A stretch of DNA of 64,000 nt from Comamonadaceae bacterium (lineage in GTDB: Bacteria > Pseudomonadota > Gammaproteobacteria > Burkholderiales > Burkholderiaceae_C): contig JAIXRJ010000036.1 of NCBI GenBank assembly GCA_027485235.1, positions 1 to 64,000 of the forward strand, written 5' to 3'. Of the stretch, positions 1 through 10,166 are shown in pieces (the first letter of the stretch is position 1; each line of letters begins with the position of its first letter). Under the pieces are notes generated by a model. The model searched no databases. It worked only from the letters and a program-made list of their open reading frames with translations, and had not been told where the DNA came from. The position numbers and the translations under genes are program-made.

Positions 1-16
1 AGTGCTGGACATCTAA
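1..16 (+). CDS. rplM: 50S ribosomal protein L13, C-terminal end only
   Basis: The first bases read in frame 2 as Val-Leu-Asp-Ile-stop, which matches the usual C-terminus of ribosomal protein L13. L13 directly precedes S9 in almost all bacteria. The rest of the gene lies outside the window. An AAGGAG ribosome binding site for rpsI starts right at its stop codon, so the two genes are cotranscribed. Confidence 0.8.
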
Positions 17-27
17 GGAGCCTTGAG

Positions 28-420
28 ATGATTGGTGAATGGAACAATGGCACAGGCCGTCGCAAATCCAGCGTCGCCCGCGTGTTTCTGAAAAAAGGCA
101 CTGGCAAGATCACGGTCAACGGCAAGGACATCCAAGCCTACTTCGGCCGCGAGACTTCGATCATGATCGCCAAGCAACCCCTCATGTTGACCAACCATGC
201 CGAAACTTTCGACATCATGATCAACGTGCATGGCGGTGGCGAATCCGGACAAGCTGGTGCATCGCGCCACGGCATCACCCGCGCCCTGATTGACTACGAT
301 GCAACGCTCAAGCCCATGCTGAGCCAAGCTGGTTTTGTCACTCGCGATGCCCGTGAAGTCGAACGTAAAAAGGTTGGCTTGCACTCCGCTCGCCGCCGCA
401 AGCAATTCTCGAAGCGTTGA
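28..420 (+). CDS. rpsI: 30S ribosomal protein S9
   Basis: This 130-residue protein is ribosomal protein S9 of the small subunit head, whose basic C-terminal tail reaches toward the P-site tRNA. The N-terminal [13 protein letters not shown] segment, the GRET/ITRAL region and the final RRRKQFSKR tail are characteristic, and the length is normal. The ATG at 28 sits behind a good AAGGAG site. It is the second gene of the rplM-rpsI operon and is followed by a strong intrinsic terminator. Confidence 0.98.
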   Translation: MIGEWNNGTGRRKSSVARVFLKKGTGKITVNGKDIQAYFGRETSIMIAKQPLMLTNHAETFDIMINVHGGGESGQAGASRHGITRALIDYDATLKPMLSQAGFVTRDAREVERKKVGLHSARRRKQFSKR

Positions 421-439
421 TCCGCTTTGGAGTTTTGCC

Positions 440-473
440 AAAAGCCGCCCCGGTTCGCCGTGGCGGCTTTTTT
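440..473 (+). terminator. Rho-independent terminator after rpsI
   Basis: A 10-bp perfect stem (AAAAGCCGCC at 440-449 with GGCGGCTTTT at 462-471) closes a 12-nt loop and runs into six T residues. It ends the rplM-rpsI transcript. Confidence 0.9.
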
Positions 474-554
474 GTGGGCATCCTGCGGGTCGGCATACCC
501 CCAACGTCAGTAGCGTTAATGGCCTCAAGGCCAGGGAATAACCCAGTGCGGCGC

Positions 555-560
555 TATACT
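555..560 (+). promoter_or_regulatory. Possible -10 box for erpA
   Basis: TATACT lies 26 bases upstream of the chosen erpA ATG, behind the rpsI terminator, so erpA needs its own promoter here. No convincing -35 hexamer is visible at the right spacing, so this is a tentative call. Confidence 0.4.
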
Positions 561-586
561 ATTTGGCATTGAACCGGAGAAACACC

Positions 587-952
587 ATGAGCGCTCTAGC
601 TGACAACATCCAGACCGAAATGCCCGAACCGATTGTCTTCACCGACAGCGCGGCTGCCAAAGTGGCCGACCTGATCGCCGAAGAGGGCAACCCGGAGTTG
701 AAACTGCGCGTATTTGTGCAAGGCGGCGGTTGCTCAGGCTTTCAGTACGGTTTCACTTTTGATGAAATCACCAACGAAGACGACACGACCATGAGGAAAA
801 ACGGCGTGTCCTTGCTGATCGACGCCATGAGTTACCAGTACCTGATCGGTGCAGAAATCGATTACAAGGAAGACTTGCAGGGTGCGCAGTTCGTCATCAA
901 GAATCCGAATGCCACCTCCACTTGCGGCTGCGGTTCTTCTTTCTCAACCTGA
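587..952 (+). CDS. erpA: Iron-sulfur cluster insertion protein ErpA
   Basis: A-type carrier that accepts Fe-S clusters and passes them to apoproteins, including enzymes of isoprenoid synthesis. The 121-residue product has the HesB/IscA fold signature: Cys49 in [11 protein letters not shown], and Cys113 and Cys115 in the C-terminal CGCG, the three expected ligands. The ATG at 587 is preferred over an in-frame TTG at 563 because CCGGAG precedes it at good distance. It converges with anmK. Confidence 0.95.
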   Translation: MSALADNIQTEMPEPIVFTDSAAAKVADLIAEEGNPELKLRVFVQGGGCSGFQYGFTFDEITNEDDTTMRKNGVSLLIDAMSYQYLIGAEIDYKEDLQGAQFVIKNPNATSTCGCGSSFST

Positions 953-985
953 TGGCGGAATCTGGCGGGCATGGCTTGTCCACCA

Positions 986-2119
986 TCAACGGGGGTAAAT
1001 GGCCCCCAAAACACGGGCGCCTTGGGCGCCCGTCACACTTTGGAGGCTGGCGGTTTCGCGTCGAATCGCCTTGAACGCCAGCCAAGCAAAAGCAGTTGCC
1101 TCCACTTGCAACGGTGGTAGGCCTCGTGTGTCGCTGTTGACCACCACCACGCCAGGCAAGTTCACAGCCAAGCGGTGCATCAAGTGGCCATTCAAAGCAC
1201 CACCGCCACACACGATCACACTTTGGGCCTGAGGTGAAAAGCGTTGCACATCCAAGGCGCAGGCCTGTGCCGTGAATTCGGTCAAGGTGGCTTGGACATC
1301 GGCGGGTGACAGTGTTGCAAAAGGCTTCAAATGGGCCGCCAGCCAATGGGGATTGAACAAGTCGCGGCCCGTGCTTTTGGGGGGGGATCGCTTCAAAAAA
1401 TCATCTGCCAAAAAGCGTTGGAGCAAACGGGCGCAAATCTCACCACTTGCCGCCCAAGCCCCACCGCTGTCATACGGTTGGCCGGTCTGGGATTGGCACC
1501 AAAAATCCATCAATGCGTTGCCAGGTCCACAGTCCCAGCCCTGAACCGCGCCATCGGCCTGCAAAACACTGATGTTAGAGATTCCCCCAATGTTCAGGAC
1601 GGCCACACACTTGGCGGTTTGTGCGAACACACTTTGGTGAAAAGCCGGCACCAAAGGCGCGCCTTGGCCCCCTGCGGCCAAGTCGCGGTTGCGAAAATCG
1701 GCCACCACATCGATACCCGTTAACTCCGCCAGCAAGGCCGCATTGATCAACTGGACTGTGTACCCCACCGCAGCATGTTGTGTGTTGCCATCAAACTCCA
1801 GGGGTCTGTGGCGCACGGTCTGTCCATGGGCACCCACGGCGCCAATCTCGGCAGCAGCGATGCCCGTCTGCTTCAGCAAGTCAAGTACGACCCGCGCATA
1901 GTGCCTGGCCACCACATTGCCGGCCAAGGCGGCGCGGTGCAATTCGTCGGCACCGCTGTCGTTCAGCGCCATCAGGGTCTCGCGAAAAGCGGCATCAAAT
2001 GGGGTGAATGCATGGGCCAGCACCTGCGTTTGCCCTTGCGCGTCGATCAGGGCCAATACACCGTCCACCCCGTCCAGGGAGGTGCCCGACATCAGGCCAA
2101 TGAAAGGACGGGAAAGCAT
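986..2119 (-). CDS. anmK: Anhydro-N-acetylmuramic acid kinase
   Basis: Phosphorylates and opens 1,6-anhydro-MurNAc released during cell-wall turnover, giving MurNAc-6-P for recycling. The N-terminal GLMSGTSLDGVD phosphate loop (about residues 8-19), the central DCGPGNALMD and the VCGGGALNGHL motif are diagnostic. With the ATG at 2119 the protein is 377 residues, close to the family norm. A TTG 60 bases upstream would add a non-conserved extension. The adjacent M23 peptidase on the same strand also acts on peptidoglycan. Confidence 0.93.
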   Translation of the reverse strand: MLSRPFIGLMSGTSLDGVDGVLALIDAQGQTQVLAHAFTPFDAAFRETLMALNDSGADELHRAALAGNVVARHYARVVLDLLKQTGIAAAEIGAVGAHGQTVRHRPLEFDGNTQHAAVGYTVQLINAALLAELTGIDVVADFRNRDLAAGGQGAPLVPAFHQSVFAQTAKCVAVLNIGGISNISVLQADGAVQGWDCGPGNALMDFWCQSQTGQPYDSGGAWAASGEICARLLQRFLADDFLKRSPPKSTGRDLFNPHWLAAHLKPFATLSPADVQATLTEFTAQACALDVQRFSPQAQSVIVCGGGALNGHLMHRLAVNLPGVVVVNSDTRGLPPLQVEATAFAWLAFKAIRRETASLQSVTGAQGARVLGAIYPR

Positions 2120-2204
2120 GTGCGGTGTGTTCAGGTCAGCGGTGCAAGAGGCCTGAAGGCCACCCAAAAAGGGACGCAAAGTGCCGCAAAGGGCCCTTGT
2201 GGGA

Positions 2205-3671
2205 TCACAGCTCAGCGCTGTCGCGCATCAGAGCAGCCGCTTGCAACTGAGACTTTGCATACGCCGCTAAGGCATTGAAGCGGGCCATGGCGGCGGGTGA
2301 GACCGGTGTGGCCTCAGCTTGTTGAATCACTTTTTGGGGGTCAACGTGCACACCATTGACCCTGAATTCAAAGTGCAAATGGGGGCCGGTAGACCATCCG
2401 GTTGAGCCGATGGCACCGACAGACTGCCCTTTTTGAATGGGCTGGCCTTTGCGCACATGGATACGGCTCAAATGGGCGTAGACCGTGCTGTGGTTGGCGC
2501 CATGGCGCACGATCACCACATTGCCAAAACCGCCTTGTACACCAGCGAACTCAATCAGGCCATCGCCAACAGACAAGGCAGGCGTACCGGTCGGGGCGGC
2601 ATAGTCCACACCGTTGTGTTGCCGCATGGTCTGAAAAATGGGGTGCAATCGCATGCCCATGCCGCTGGTCTTGCGCGAGAAAGGCACGGGCGAGGCCAAG
2701 TAGGCGCGGCGCAGGCTCTTGCCATCCATGGCGTAGTAATTCCCTTTTTGACCCGTTTCCTGGAACCAAACCGCTTGGTACAGCTTGTTGCCGTTGTTGA
2801 ATTCAGCGCTCAAAACGCGGCCCGTGCGGATGGGCTCGCCATCGGCCTCCAAGACCTCGTACACCACAGAGAAACGTGCGCCCTTGCGCAAAGTTCGGTG
2901 AAAGTCGATCTGGCTGGAAAAAATATCGGTCAGCTGGCTGATCACGGGGTCGGGCAAGCGGGCTTCGTCCGCGGCAGCGTAAAGCGAACTGGCCACCGTG
3001 CCCCCTGTCATGCGAACGCTGGTGCTGAGCTCAGACGACTCTTGTGTGGCCTTCAAACCATCGGGCGTTCGGAGAACGACCAGGCGTTGGAATGCGGTGT
3101 CGGATTCATTGCGCAACCAACGCACACTCAATTGGCGCAGTTGTTGTGTGGCATTGACCTCAGCCGACACCGTGCGGCCAGGGCGCAGCAGCGCTTGTTT
3201 GGCCAGAGGGTGATGGCGTAAAAATGCGGCGGCTTGGGCATCGACCACGCCCATGCGGCGGAGCAGGCTTTCGGGTGTGTCTGAGGAACGGGTGAGATCC
3301 GTGCGGATCAGGTTCAGGTCTTTTTGCTCGATCGCCAAGGCCTGCTCAGCCAGATTGGGGATCTCCACAGGTGAACTCACGATCACCACGGCTTGGTTGG
3401 AAATGTCTGGGCCCAAATTGGCCACCGCAAAAGCACCCCCGCCGCCAGCCAGCAACACCGAAGCCAGTGTGCTGCTGATGGTTTTGGTGTGGCGCAAGAC
3501 CCAGGCGCGCAAGGCCTGAAAGCAGAAAGCCAGTTGGGGATGCTGGCCGTCCAGCCAGATCAGTGCACGCTGCGTGGCCAACAAGGCCGTTCCCAAAGCG
3601 GTCGTACCCCGGACCAGCAACTGGATGAACAGCCCACTCCACCGTGTTTTCAAATCATTCAAAAAAGGCAT
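2205..3671 (-). CDS. M23 family metallopeptidase, MepM-like
   Basis: Membrane-anchored peptidoglycan endopeptidase, likely opening crosslinks during cell growth. One transmembrane helix is seen at about residues 64-84, then a long linker/LysM-like region, then the LytM domain from about 330. Zinc ligands His352 and Asp356 (HNGVD) and His433 (HLH), and catalytic His400 (YAH), are all present, so the enzyme should be active. The length (488) fits the MepM/NlpD-type family. It is transcribed divergently from tyrS and probably with anmK, 85 bases downstream. Confidence 0.9.
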   Translation of the reverse strand: MPFLNDLKTRWSGLFIQLLVRGTTALGTALLATQRALIWLDGQHPQLAFCFQALRAWVLRHTKTISSTLASVLLAGGGGAFAVANLGPDISNQAVVIVSSPVEIPNLAEQALAIEQKDLNLIRTDLTRSSDTPESLLRRMGVVDAQAAAFLRHHPLAKQALLRPGRTVSAEVNATQQLRQLSVRWLRNESDTAFQRLVVLRTPDGLKATQESSELSTSVRMTGGTVASSLYAAADEARLPDPVISQLTDIFSSQIDFHRTLRKGARFSVVYEVLEADGEPIRTGRVLSAEFNNGNKLYQAVWFQETGQKGNYYAMDGKSLRRAYLASPVPFSRKTSGMGMRLHPIFQTMRQHNGVDYAAPTGTPALSVGDGLIEFAGVQGGFGNVVIVRHGANHSTVYAHLSRIHVRKGQPIQKGQSVGAIGSTGWSTGPHLHFEFRVNGVHVDPQKVIQQAEATPVSPAAMARFNALAAYAKSQLQAAALMRDSAEL

Positions 3672-3810
3672 TCACTCAAAAGGTCGGTTGGATCTGCAGC
3701 AAAAGAGCGGCATTTCAGAAAAAGAGGGCCAGCGCATCCACCTAAAATGGAGGCCTTTGCAGGGTGGCGAGTTTACCGCCCGTGCACCTTTGACTCCAGA
3801 AAAAACCTTT

Positions 3811-5043
3811 ATGAATCAAGCGCTTGTTACAAAATACCCGATCACGGATTCGGTTTTGAATGCTTTGGAAGTCACTTTGCGCGGCTGTGAAGAGCTGATC
3901 CCGCAAGAGGACTGGCTGCAAAAGTTGGCCAAGTCCGAGGCCACAGGCGTTCCCTTGCGCATCAAATTGGGCCTGGATCCCACCGCACCCGACATCCACA
4001 TTGGCCACACCGTGGTGCTCAACAAGATGCGCCAGTTGCAGGATTTGGGGCACCAGGTGATCTTTTTGATCGGCGACTTCACCAGCCTGATCGGCGACCC
4101 CTCGGGCCGTAACAGCACCCGCCCGCCGCTCACGCCCGAGCAAATCAAGCTGAACGCCGAGACTTACTACAAGCAAGCCAGCCTGGTGTTGGACCCGACC
4201 AAGACCGAGATCCGTTACAACAGCGAGTGGTCGCTCCCCTTGGGCTCCATGGGCATGATCCAGTTGGCAGCCAAATACACCGTGGCCCGGATGATGGAGC
4301 GCAACGATTTCCACGACCGCTTCCATGCCGGCACGCCCATCAGCGTGCACGAGTTTTTGTACCCCCTGATGCAAGGCTATGACTCTGTGGCCCTCAAGTC
4401 GGACCTGGAGTTGGGCGGCACCGACCAGAAGTTCAACCTGCTGATGGGCCGCCACTTGCAAGCCGAATACGGCCAAGAGCAGCAATGCATCTTGACCATG
4501 CCGCTGCTCGAAGGCCTGGACGGTGTGGACAAGATGTCCAAGTCCAAGAACAACTACATCGGGATCGCCGAAGAGCCCAACAGCATGTTCGCCAAGGTGC
4601 TGAGCATTTCTGATGTGCTGATGTGGCGCTGGTACACCTTGTTGTCTTTCAAGTCCATGGCCGAAATTGCCGCGTTGAAAGACGAAGTCGAGGGCGGGCG
4701 CAACCCCAAAGACGCCAAGGTCATGTTGGCCAAGGAAATCACGGCGCGCTTCCACAGCGCTGTGGCCGCAGACGCGGCCGAGCAGGATTTCATCAACCGC
4801 AGCAAGGGTGGCGTGCCAGAGGACATCCCCGAGCTCTCCTTGTCGAGTGCGCCCTTGGGCATTGGCGCCTTGCTCAAGGCGGCGGGCTTGGCCCCATCGA
4901 CCACAGAGGCTGGACGGCTGATCGACGGCGGGGGGGTGCGTGTGGACTCCAACGTGGTCAGCGACAAGGGCCTGCGCCTCGAAGCGGGCACCTACGTTGT
5001 TCAAGTGGGCAAACGCAAGTTCGCCAAAGTCACTTTGGGTTGA
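3811..5043 (+). CDS. tyrS: Tyrosine--tRNA ligase
   Basis: Class Ic synthetase that charges tRNA-Tyr. The HIGH motif is at residues 63-66 (HIGHT) and KMSKS at 241-245. The C-terminal 65 residues form an S4 RNA-binding domain. The 410-residue protein resembles the second bacterial TyrS clade more than the E. coli type. ATG 3811 begins the conserved N-terminus. Upstream in-frame sequence runs into the divergent M23 promoter region and is not coding. Confidence 0.95.
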   Translation: MNQALVTKYPITDSVLNALEVTLRGCEELIPQEDWLQKLAKSEATGVPLRIKLGLDPTAPDIHIGHTVVLNKMRQLQDLGHQVIFLIGDFTSLIGDPSGRNSTRPPLTPEQIKLNAETYYKQASLVLDPTKTEIRYNSEWSLPLGSMGMIQLAAKYTVARMMERNDFHDRFHAGTPISVHEFLYPLMQGYDSVALKSDLELGGTDQKFNLLMGRHLQAEYGQEQQCILTMPLLEGLDGVDKMSKSKNNYIGIAEEPNSMFAKVLSISDVLMWRWYTLLSFKSMAEIAALKDEVEGGRNPKDAKVMLAKEITARFHSAVAADAAEQDFINRSKGGVPEDIPELSLSSAPLGIGALLKAAGLAPSTTEAGRLIDGGGVRVDSNVVSDKGLRLEAGTYVVQVGKRKFAKVTLG

Positions 5044-5104
5044 TTCGCAGCCCTGTCTCTGCGCGGTCAAACAACTGGGCGCAAAGCAGGCGTATGCTGA
5101 TCGC

Positions 5105-6031
5105 ATGAAAACACTTGACGCCTGGATGACGCCCACCCGCATGTTGTGGGCGTCGGTGGTGGTGGCCTTGGTCACCATCGCTTTGAAAACCTTGGCGTGG
5201 TGGTTGACCGATTCCGTGGGTTTGCTCTCCGATGCGATGGAGTCCGTGGTCAACTTGGCCAGTGCCATTTTTGGGCTGATGATGGTCACCATTGCCGCCC
5301 GACCGGCGGATGACGAGCACCCCTATGGCCATCACAAGGCCGAATATTTTTCCTCGGGTTTTGAGGGCATCCTCATTGTGGTGGCCGCTTTGGGCATCAT
5401 TTGGGCGGCAGCGCACCGCGTGTTCGACCCTCAACCCATAGAACAAGTGAGCTTGGGCTTGACATTGTCGGTGGCCAGTTCCGCTTTGAATGGTTTGCTG
5501 GCTTGGGCGATGTTTCGCGCCGCCCGGCAGCACCGCTCGCTGGCGCTCGAAGCCGATGCTCGCCACTTGGTGACCGATGTCTGGACCTCTGCCGGCGTGG
5601 TCATCAGCATTGGTTTGGTGGGGGTGACGGGATGGCTGTGGCTGGACGCGGTGGTGGCCATCGGTGTTGCCCTGAACATTTTGAAAGAAGGTTGGCACCT
5701 GATTTGGCGGTCCTCGCAAGGCTTGATGGACGAAGCCTTGGCACCCGAAATCCAGGCCGAAGTGCAAAAGGTGTTGGACAGCTTCGCGCACCAACGCGGA
5801 GAGACAAGCATCATCCGTTTCGACCACTTGAACACCCGCCAAGCGGGGCAGCGGCGTTTTGTCGACGTGCACATGCACATGCCTGCAGGCTGGACCTTGG
5901 GGCGCGCTGCGGCCTTGCGGGCCAGCGTGGAGCAAGCTTTGATGAGCCAAGTGCCGGGTTTGCGGGCCAGCATCCAACTTTTGCCCAGCGATGTCGAGGC
6001 GCACTTTGACGATCTGCAGGATTTGAAATGA
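5105..6031 (+). CDS. Cation diffusion facilitator family transporter
   Basis: Inner-membrane divalent metal/proton antiporter of the FieF/CDF family (308 residues). The first membrane half carries [22 protein letters not shown] follows in the TM2-TM3 region, and [12 protein letters not shown] lies in the TM5 region. These supply the Asp/His metal site. A cytosolic C-terminal domain with HxHxH-like histidines (DVHMHMP) follows. Zn, Fe or Mn cannot be told apart from sequence. The stop overlaps the dtd start (ATGA), so the two are translationally coupled. Confidence 0.9.
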   Translation: MKTLDAWMTPTRMLWASVVVALVTIALKTLAWWLTDSVGLLSDAMESVVNLASAIFGLMMVTIAARPADDEHPYGHHKAEYFSSGFEGILIVVAALGIIWAAAHRVFDPQPIEQVSLGLTLSVASSALNGLLAWAMFRAARQHRSLALEADARHLVTDVWTSAGVVISIGLVGVTGWLWLDAVVAIGVALNILKEGWHLIWRSSQGLMDEALAPEIQAEVQKVLDSFAHQRGETSIIRFDHLNTRQAGQRRFVDVHMHMPAGWTLGRAAALRASVEQALMSQVPGLRASIQLLPSDVEAHFDDLQDLK

Positions 6032-6471
6032 TCGCTGTTTTGCAAAGGGTCCGCGAAGCCTCTGTGCGCATCGAAGGCGATTTGGTCGGTCAGATCGGCG
6101 TGGGCTTGTTGGTCTTGTTGTGTGCAGAAAAAGGCGACACCGACGCTGTGGCTGACAAGATGTTGGCCAAAATGCTCAAGCTGCGCATCTTCAGCGATAA
6201 CGCAGGCAAGATGAACTTGAGCGTGCAAGACGTGGGTGGCGGCCTGCTGGTGGTCAGCCAGTTCACGCTGGCGGCCGATGTGTCCTCAGGCACACGACCG
6301 GGGTTTTCGCTGGCCGCCGCGCCGGGCGAAGCCCGCCGCCTGTACGACCATTTTGTAACCCAAGCCCAAGCCCTCCACCCGGTGGTGCAAACCGGCCGCT
6401 TTGCTGCCGACATGCAAGTGTCCTTGCTCAACGATGGCCCGGTCACCATTCCGATGCGCATGGGGGCTTGA
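6028..6471 (+). CDS. dtd: D-aminoacyl-tRNA deacylase
   Basis: Hydrolyses D-amino acids from mischarged tRNA (and Gly from tRNA-Ala) in the cytoplasm. Both signature motifs of the dimeric active site are present: SQFTLAAD and, near the C-terminus, NDGPVTIPM. The length, 147 residues, is standard. The start codon overlaps the stop of the upstream CDF transporter by four bases. Confidence 0.96.
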   Translation: MIAVLQRVREASVRIEGDLVGQIGVGLLVLLCAEKGDTDAVADKMLAKMLKLRIFSDNAGKMNLSVQDVGGGLLVVSQFTLAADVSSGTRPGFSLAAAPGEARRLYDHFVTQAQALHPVVQTGRFAADMQVSLLNDGPVTIPMRMGA

Positions 6472-6505
6472 ACCACCGGCCAGCCCCGCCACCGATAATC
6501 AAGGC

Positions 6506-7915
6506 ATGACTGTCAAACCCCAAGACGCGACATCCGTTCGCTTTGACCAGCTGGCGCTGGCCCCCGCCACCCTTCAAAACCTCGAACAACTGGGCTTTGC
6601 CCAAATGACCCCCATCCAGGCCGCGAGCTTGCCTGTGACTTTGGCTGGCAAAGACCTGATCGCCCAGGCCAGCACCGGCAGTGGCAAGACCGTGGCCTTT
6701 GGCCTGCCCCTCATCGAGCGCTTGCAAAGCGCCGGCTCACCCAGTGCCCCGGTGCAGGCGGTGATTTTGTGCCCCACACGCGAGCTGGCCGATCAGGTCA
6801 CGATGGAAATCCGCCGCTTGGCGCGTGCGCGGCAGAACGTGAAAGTGGTCACCTTGTGTGGTGGTGTGGCACTGCGCGGCCAGACCGTGAGCCTGGAGCA
6901 TGGCGCTGACATCGTGGTGGGCACGCCTGGCCGGATTCTGGACCATCTGGAGCGCGGCTCACTCGGCTTGGCCGGTGTGAACACCTTGGTGCTGGACGAA
7001 GCCGACCGCATGCTGGACATGGGCTTTTTTGACGACATCGCCAAGGTGGTGCGCCAATGCGCCAAGGACCGCCAGACTTTGCTGTTCTCGGCCACTTACC
7101 CCGAGGGCATCGACAAGCTGGCCGCGCAGTTCATGCGCCAGCCCCAAACCATCCAGGTCCAGGCGCAACACAGCGCGCACAAGATCCGCCAGATCTTTTT
7201 TGAAGTGACCGAGCACGAGCGTTTGCACGCCGTGTCCAGCCTTCTGGCGCATTACCGCCCCGAGCGCACGCTGGTGTTTTGCAACACCAAGCAGCAGTGT
7301 CGCGATGTGGTGGCCGTGCTGCAAGCGCAAGGGCTGAGCGCTTTGGCCTTGTATGGCGAGCTCGAGCAGCGCGAGCGCGACCAGGTGCTGGTGCAGTTTG
7401 CCAACCGCAGCTGCTCGGTGCTGGTGGCCACCGATGTGGCCTCACGCGGGCTGGACGTGCAAGGCCTGGAAGCCGTGATCAACGTGGACGTGACGCCCGA
7501 CCCCGAGATCCACATCCACCGCATTGGCCGCACGGGCCGAGGCGATGCCGAGGGCCTGGCGTTGACCTTGGCCAGCATGGACGAGATGGGCTCGGTCGGC
7601 AAGATCGAGGTGCTGCAAGGCCGCGAGTCGGATTGGCAAGCTTTGTCCATCCTCACGCCCGCAGCCGGAGGCCCTTTGCGTCCACCGATGCGCACCTTGC
7701 AAATTGTGGGCGGTCGCAAGGAAAAGATCCGCGCGGGCGACGTGATGGGCGCTTTGGCCGGCGAGTGCGGCCTGACCCGCGAGCAGGTGGGCAAGATCAA
7801 CGTGAACGAGTTTTCGACCTATGTGGCGGTGCAGGCCGATTTGGCCAAGCAGGTCGAGGCGCAGCTGGCCAGCGGCAAGATCAAGGGCAAGACGGTCAAG
7901 GTCCGGTTGATCTGA
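6506..7915 (+). CDS. dbpA: ATP-dependent RNA helicase DbpA
   Basis: DEAD-box helicase acting on the 23S rRNA peptidyl-transferase region during 50S assembly. The Q motif is at about residues 13-38, Walker A STGSGKT at 56-62, DEAD at 164-167, then SAT and HRIGRTGRG. The last 70 residues (from IVGGRKEKIRAGDVMGAL) form the DbpA-type RNA-recognition domain that separates this protein from RhlE and SrmB. It is 469 residues long, with its start 34 bases after dtd. Confidence 0.93.
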   Translation: MTVKPQDATSVRFDQLALAPATLQNLEQLGFAQMTPIQAASLPVTLAGKDLIAQASTGSGKTVAFGLPLIERLQSAGSPSAPVQAVILCPTRELADQVTMEIRRLARARQNVKVVTLCGGVALRGQTVSLEHGADIVVGTPGRILDHLERGSLGLAGVNTLVLDEADRMLDMGFFDDIAKVVRQCAKDRQTLLFSATYPEGIDKLAAQFMRQPQTIQVQAQHSAHKIRQIFFEVTEHERLHAVSSLLAHYRPERTLVFCNTKQQCRDVVAVLQAQGLSALALYGELEQRERDQVLVQFANRSCSVLVATDVASRGLDVQGLEAVINVDVTPDPEIHIHRIGRTGRGDAEGLALTLASMDEMGSVGKIEVLQGRESDWQALSILTPAAGGPLRPPMRTLQIVGGRKEKIRAGDVMGALAGECGLTREQVGKINVNEFSTYVAVQADLAKQVEAQLASGKIKGKTVKVRLI

Positions 7916-8027
7916 CCTTTGTGTCTGTTGGTGGCAGTGTGTGAGGGGATGCGGCGAGCTCCTCATGACGGGGTACCGACAAATCGTCGCCCGGCCCCTT
8001 CCCATTCAAGGCCTCATCCGCTGAACA

Positions 8028-8483
8028 CTACAGATAAGGGTTCTTGATCCCCAACTCCGCCAGGATGTCAATTTCATAGGCTTCCATTTCCTCGGCATCG
8101 GCCTCGCTGGTTTCATGGTCCCAGCCCTGCGCGTGCAGCGTGCCGTGCACCAACAAATGCGCATAGTGCGCCGCCAGCGTCTTGCCTTGCGCCTTGGCCT
8201 CACGCGCCACGATCGGGGCGCACAGCACCAGGTCGGCCAGCACCACGGGCGCTTGCGCGTAGTCAAAGGTCAGCACATTGGTGGCGTAATCCTTCTTGCG
8301 GTAAGTGCTGTTCAGTTCGCGGCCTTCCTCCTCCCCCACGATGCGCACGGTGATTTCGGCATCGTCGGCCAAGGCATGGCGTATGGCGCGGGTCACCGCA
8401 TGGCGGGGCAGGGCGGCGCGGTGGCGGGCGGCATCGGGGATGTCGCCAATCTGCAGTGAGAGCTGAAGTTGTTGCAGGGCCAT
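8028..8483 (-). CDS. ybeY: Endoribonuclease YbeY
   Basis: Zinc-dependent single-strand endoribonuclease involved in 16S rRNA 3' maturation and ribosome quality control. The metal motif HxxxHxxxxxH appears as HLLVHGTLHAQGWDH, and a conserved ELNSTYRKKDYATNVLTF segment precedes it. The chosen ATG gives 151 residues, a normal length. The frame stays open upstream, but that sequence is antisense to phoH. It lies 28 bases downstream of ybeZ, the usual ybeZ-ybeY operon. Confidence 0.95.
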   Translation of the reverse strand: MALQQLQLSLQIGDIPDAARHRAALPRHAVTRAIRHALADDAEITVRIVGEEEGRELNSTYRKKDYATNVLTFDYAQAPVVLADLVLCAPIVAREAKAQGKTLAAHYAHLLVHGTLHAQGWDHETSEADAEEMEAYEIDILAELGIKNPYL

Positions 8484-8511
8484 GGGGGATCGTCGGGCGT
8501 CGGACGGGTGT

Positions 8512-9492
8512 TCAGTCGTCGGTGGGCAGGGGTTTACGGCGGGTGCTGATGCCGGCGCGCATGGCGGCGCTGCCTTGCGCGTCGTACGCGTCCACAATGC
8601 GGGCCACCAGCGGGTGGCGCACCACATCGGCGCTGCTGAAACGCGTGAAAGCGATGCCCTTGACGCGCTTGAGAACCCGCTCGGCATCGATCAGGCCGGA
8701 CAGTTGCCCTTTGGGCAAGTCGATCTGGCTCACGTCACCCGTGACCACGGCCTTGGCCCCAAAGCCAATGCGCGTCAGGAACATCTTCATTTGTTCGGTG
8801 CTGGTGTTTTGTGCTTCGTCCAAAATGACAAAGGCGTTGTTCAGAGTCCGACCGCGCATGAAAGCCAGTGGGGCCACCTCAATCGCATGGCGTTCAAAGG
8901 CTTTTTGCACTTTGTCGTGGCCCATCAGGTCGTAGAGCGCGTCGTACAGGGGGCGCAGGTAAGGGTCGACTTTTTGTGACAGGTCGCCTGGCAAGAAGCC
9001 CAAGCGCTCACCCGCTTCCACGGCCGGTCGCGTCAACACAATGCGCTGCACGCTGCTGCGCTCCAGCGCGTCCACCGCGCAGGCCACAGCCAAATAGGTT
9101 TTGCCCGTGCCCGCAGGCCCGATGCCAAAGCTGATGTCGTGGCTGGCGATGCTTTCAAGGTAAGCCGCTTGCACCGGGGTGCGGGCCTTCAAATCGGCGC
9201 GGCGGGTTTGCAAGATGGGCAAGTTCGCTTCTTCGCCCCCGCTGTCACCCAACAGCATGAGCTGGACCATGTCGGGGGCAATCGGGCGGTCGGCCCGCTC
9301 GTAGATCGCTTGCAAAATCTCCATGGCCCGCATGGCCACCGCTTTGGGGCCATCGACCTTGAACTGTTCGTGGCGGTGCGCGATGCTCACTTGCAAGCCC
9401 GCTTCGATGGTGCGCAGGTGCGCGTCCATCGGGCCGCACAGGTGTGACAGGCGGGTGTTGTTGTGCGGGGTGAAAGTGTGTCTGACGATCAA
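8512..9492 (-). CDS. ybeZ: PhoH-like ATPase YbeZ
   Basis: PhoH-family P-loop ATPase that partners YbeY in rRNA processing. The Walker A is GPAGTGKTYLA and Walker B VILDEAQN, with the KH-like N-terminal portion before them. I place the start at the TTG at 9492: it begins the conserved N-terminus (IVRHTFTPHNNTRL) and has AGGA eight bases upstream, giving 326 residues. An in-frame GTG at 9570 would add 26 unlikely residues and run almost into ruvA. Transcribed divergently from ruvA. Confidence 0.92.
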   Translation of the reverse strand: MIVRHTFTPHNNTRLSHLCGPMDAHLRTIEAGLQVSIAHRHEQFKVDGPKAVAMRAMEILQAIYERADRPIAPDMVQLMLLGDSGGEEANLPILQTRRADLKARTPVQAAYLESIASHDISFGIGPAGTGKTYLAVACAVDALERSSVQRIVLTRPAVEAGERLGFLPGDLSQKVDPYLRPLYDALYDLMGHDKVQKAFERHAIEVAPLAFMRGRTLNNAFVILDEAQNTSTEQMKMFLTRIGFGAKAVVTGDVSQIDLPKGQLSGLIDAERVLKRVKGIAFTRFSSADVVRHPLVARIVDAYDAQGSAAMRAGISTRRKPLPTDD

Positions 9493-9578
9493 GTTGATAA
9501 TCCTGGGTGAGCGCGTTACCGTGCCATCGGCCAGCGCGCATTTTCCCCCATGATAGGCATTTGAAGGCACCCCTCTCC

Positions 9579-10154
9579 ATGATTGGCAAATTGACCGGCA
9601 TCCTGAGCGACAAGAACCCTCCCGAGGTGATCGTGGACTGCCATGGCGTGGGCTACGAAGTCAATGTGCCGATGAGCACGTTCTACAACTTGCCTGCCAC
9701 GGGCGAGCAGGTCAGTTTGGTCACACACTTTGTGGTGCGCGAAGACGCGCAAATTCTCTACGGTTTTGCCACCTTGAGTGAGCGCGAGGCCTTTCGCCAG
9801 CTCATCAAAATTTCGGGCGTGGGCCCCCGCACCGCCTTGAGCGTCTTGTCCGGCATGAGCGTGGATGACTTGGCCCAAGCCATCACCACCCAAGAGGTGG
9901 GGCGTCTGGTCAAGGTGCCGGGGATCGGCAAGAAAACCGCCGAGCGTTTGTTGTTGGAGCTCAAAGGCAAGCTGGGTGGCGACTTGGGCGGCCTGTTCGC
10001 GGCCAACACCCCCGACGCGCACAGCGACATTCAGCAAGCCCTGATGGCGCTGGGCTACAGCGACAAGGAAGCCTCGGCCGCCCTCAAGAATCTGCCGACC
10101 GATGTGGGCGTGAGCGAGGGCATCAAGCTGGCGCTCAAGGCCTTGAACAAATAA
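9579..10154 (+). CDS. ruvA: Holliday junction branch migration protein RuvA
   Basis: Tetrameric four-way-junction binding subunit that loads RuvB. The OB-fold N-terminus ([28 protein letters not shown]), the two helix-hairpin-helix motifs ([10 protein letters not shown] and [12 protein letters not shown]) and the C-terminal domain III that contacts RuvB are all present in 191 residues. It is 12 bases upstream of ruvB. ruvC is not adjacent. Confidence 0.97.
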   Translation: MIGKLTGILSDKNPPEVIVDCHGVGYEVNVPMSTFYNLPATGEQVSLVTHFVVREDAQILYGFATLSEREAFRQLIKISGVGPRTALSVLSGMSVDDLAQAITTQEVGRLVKVPGIGKKTAERLLLELKGKLGGDLGGLFAANTPDAHSDIQQALMALGYSDKEASAALKNLPTDVGVSEGIKLALKALNK

Positions 10155-10166
10155 GCGAACCTGGCC

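Noticed and set aside
1013..1033. GC-rich hairpin (ACGGGCGCC/GGCGCCCGT) as erpA-anmK terminator
   Set aside because: Its stem lies inside the end of the anmK coding region and lacks a T-run.
3742..5292. 516-codon minus-strand frame opposite tyrS
   Set aside because: Antisense shadow; tyrS motifs are clear.
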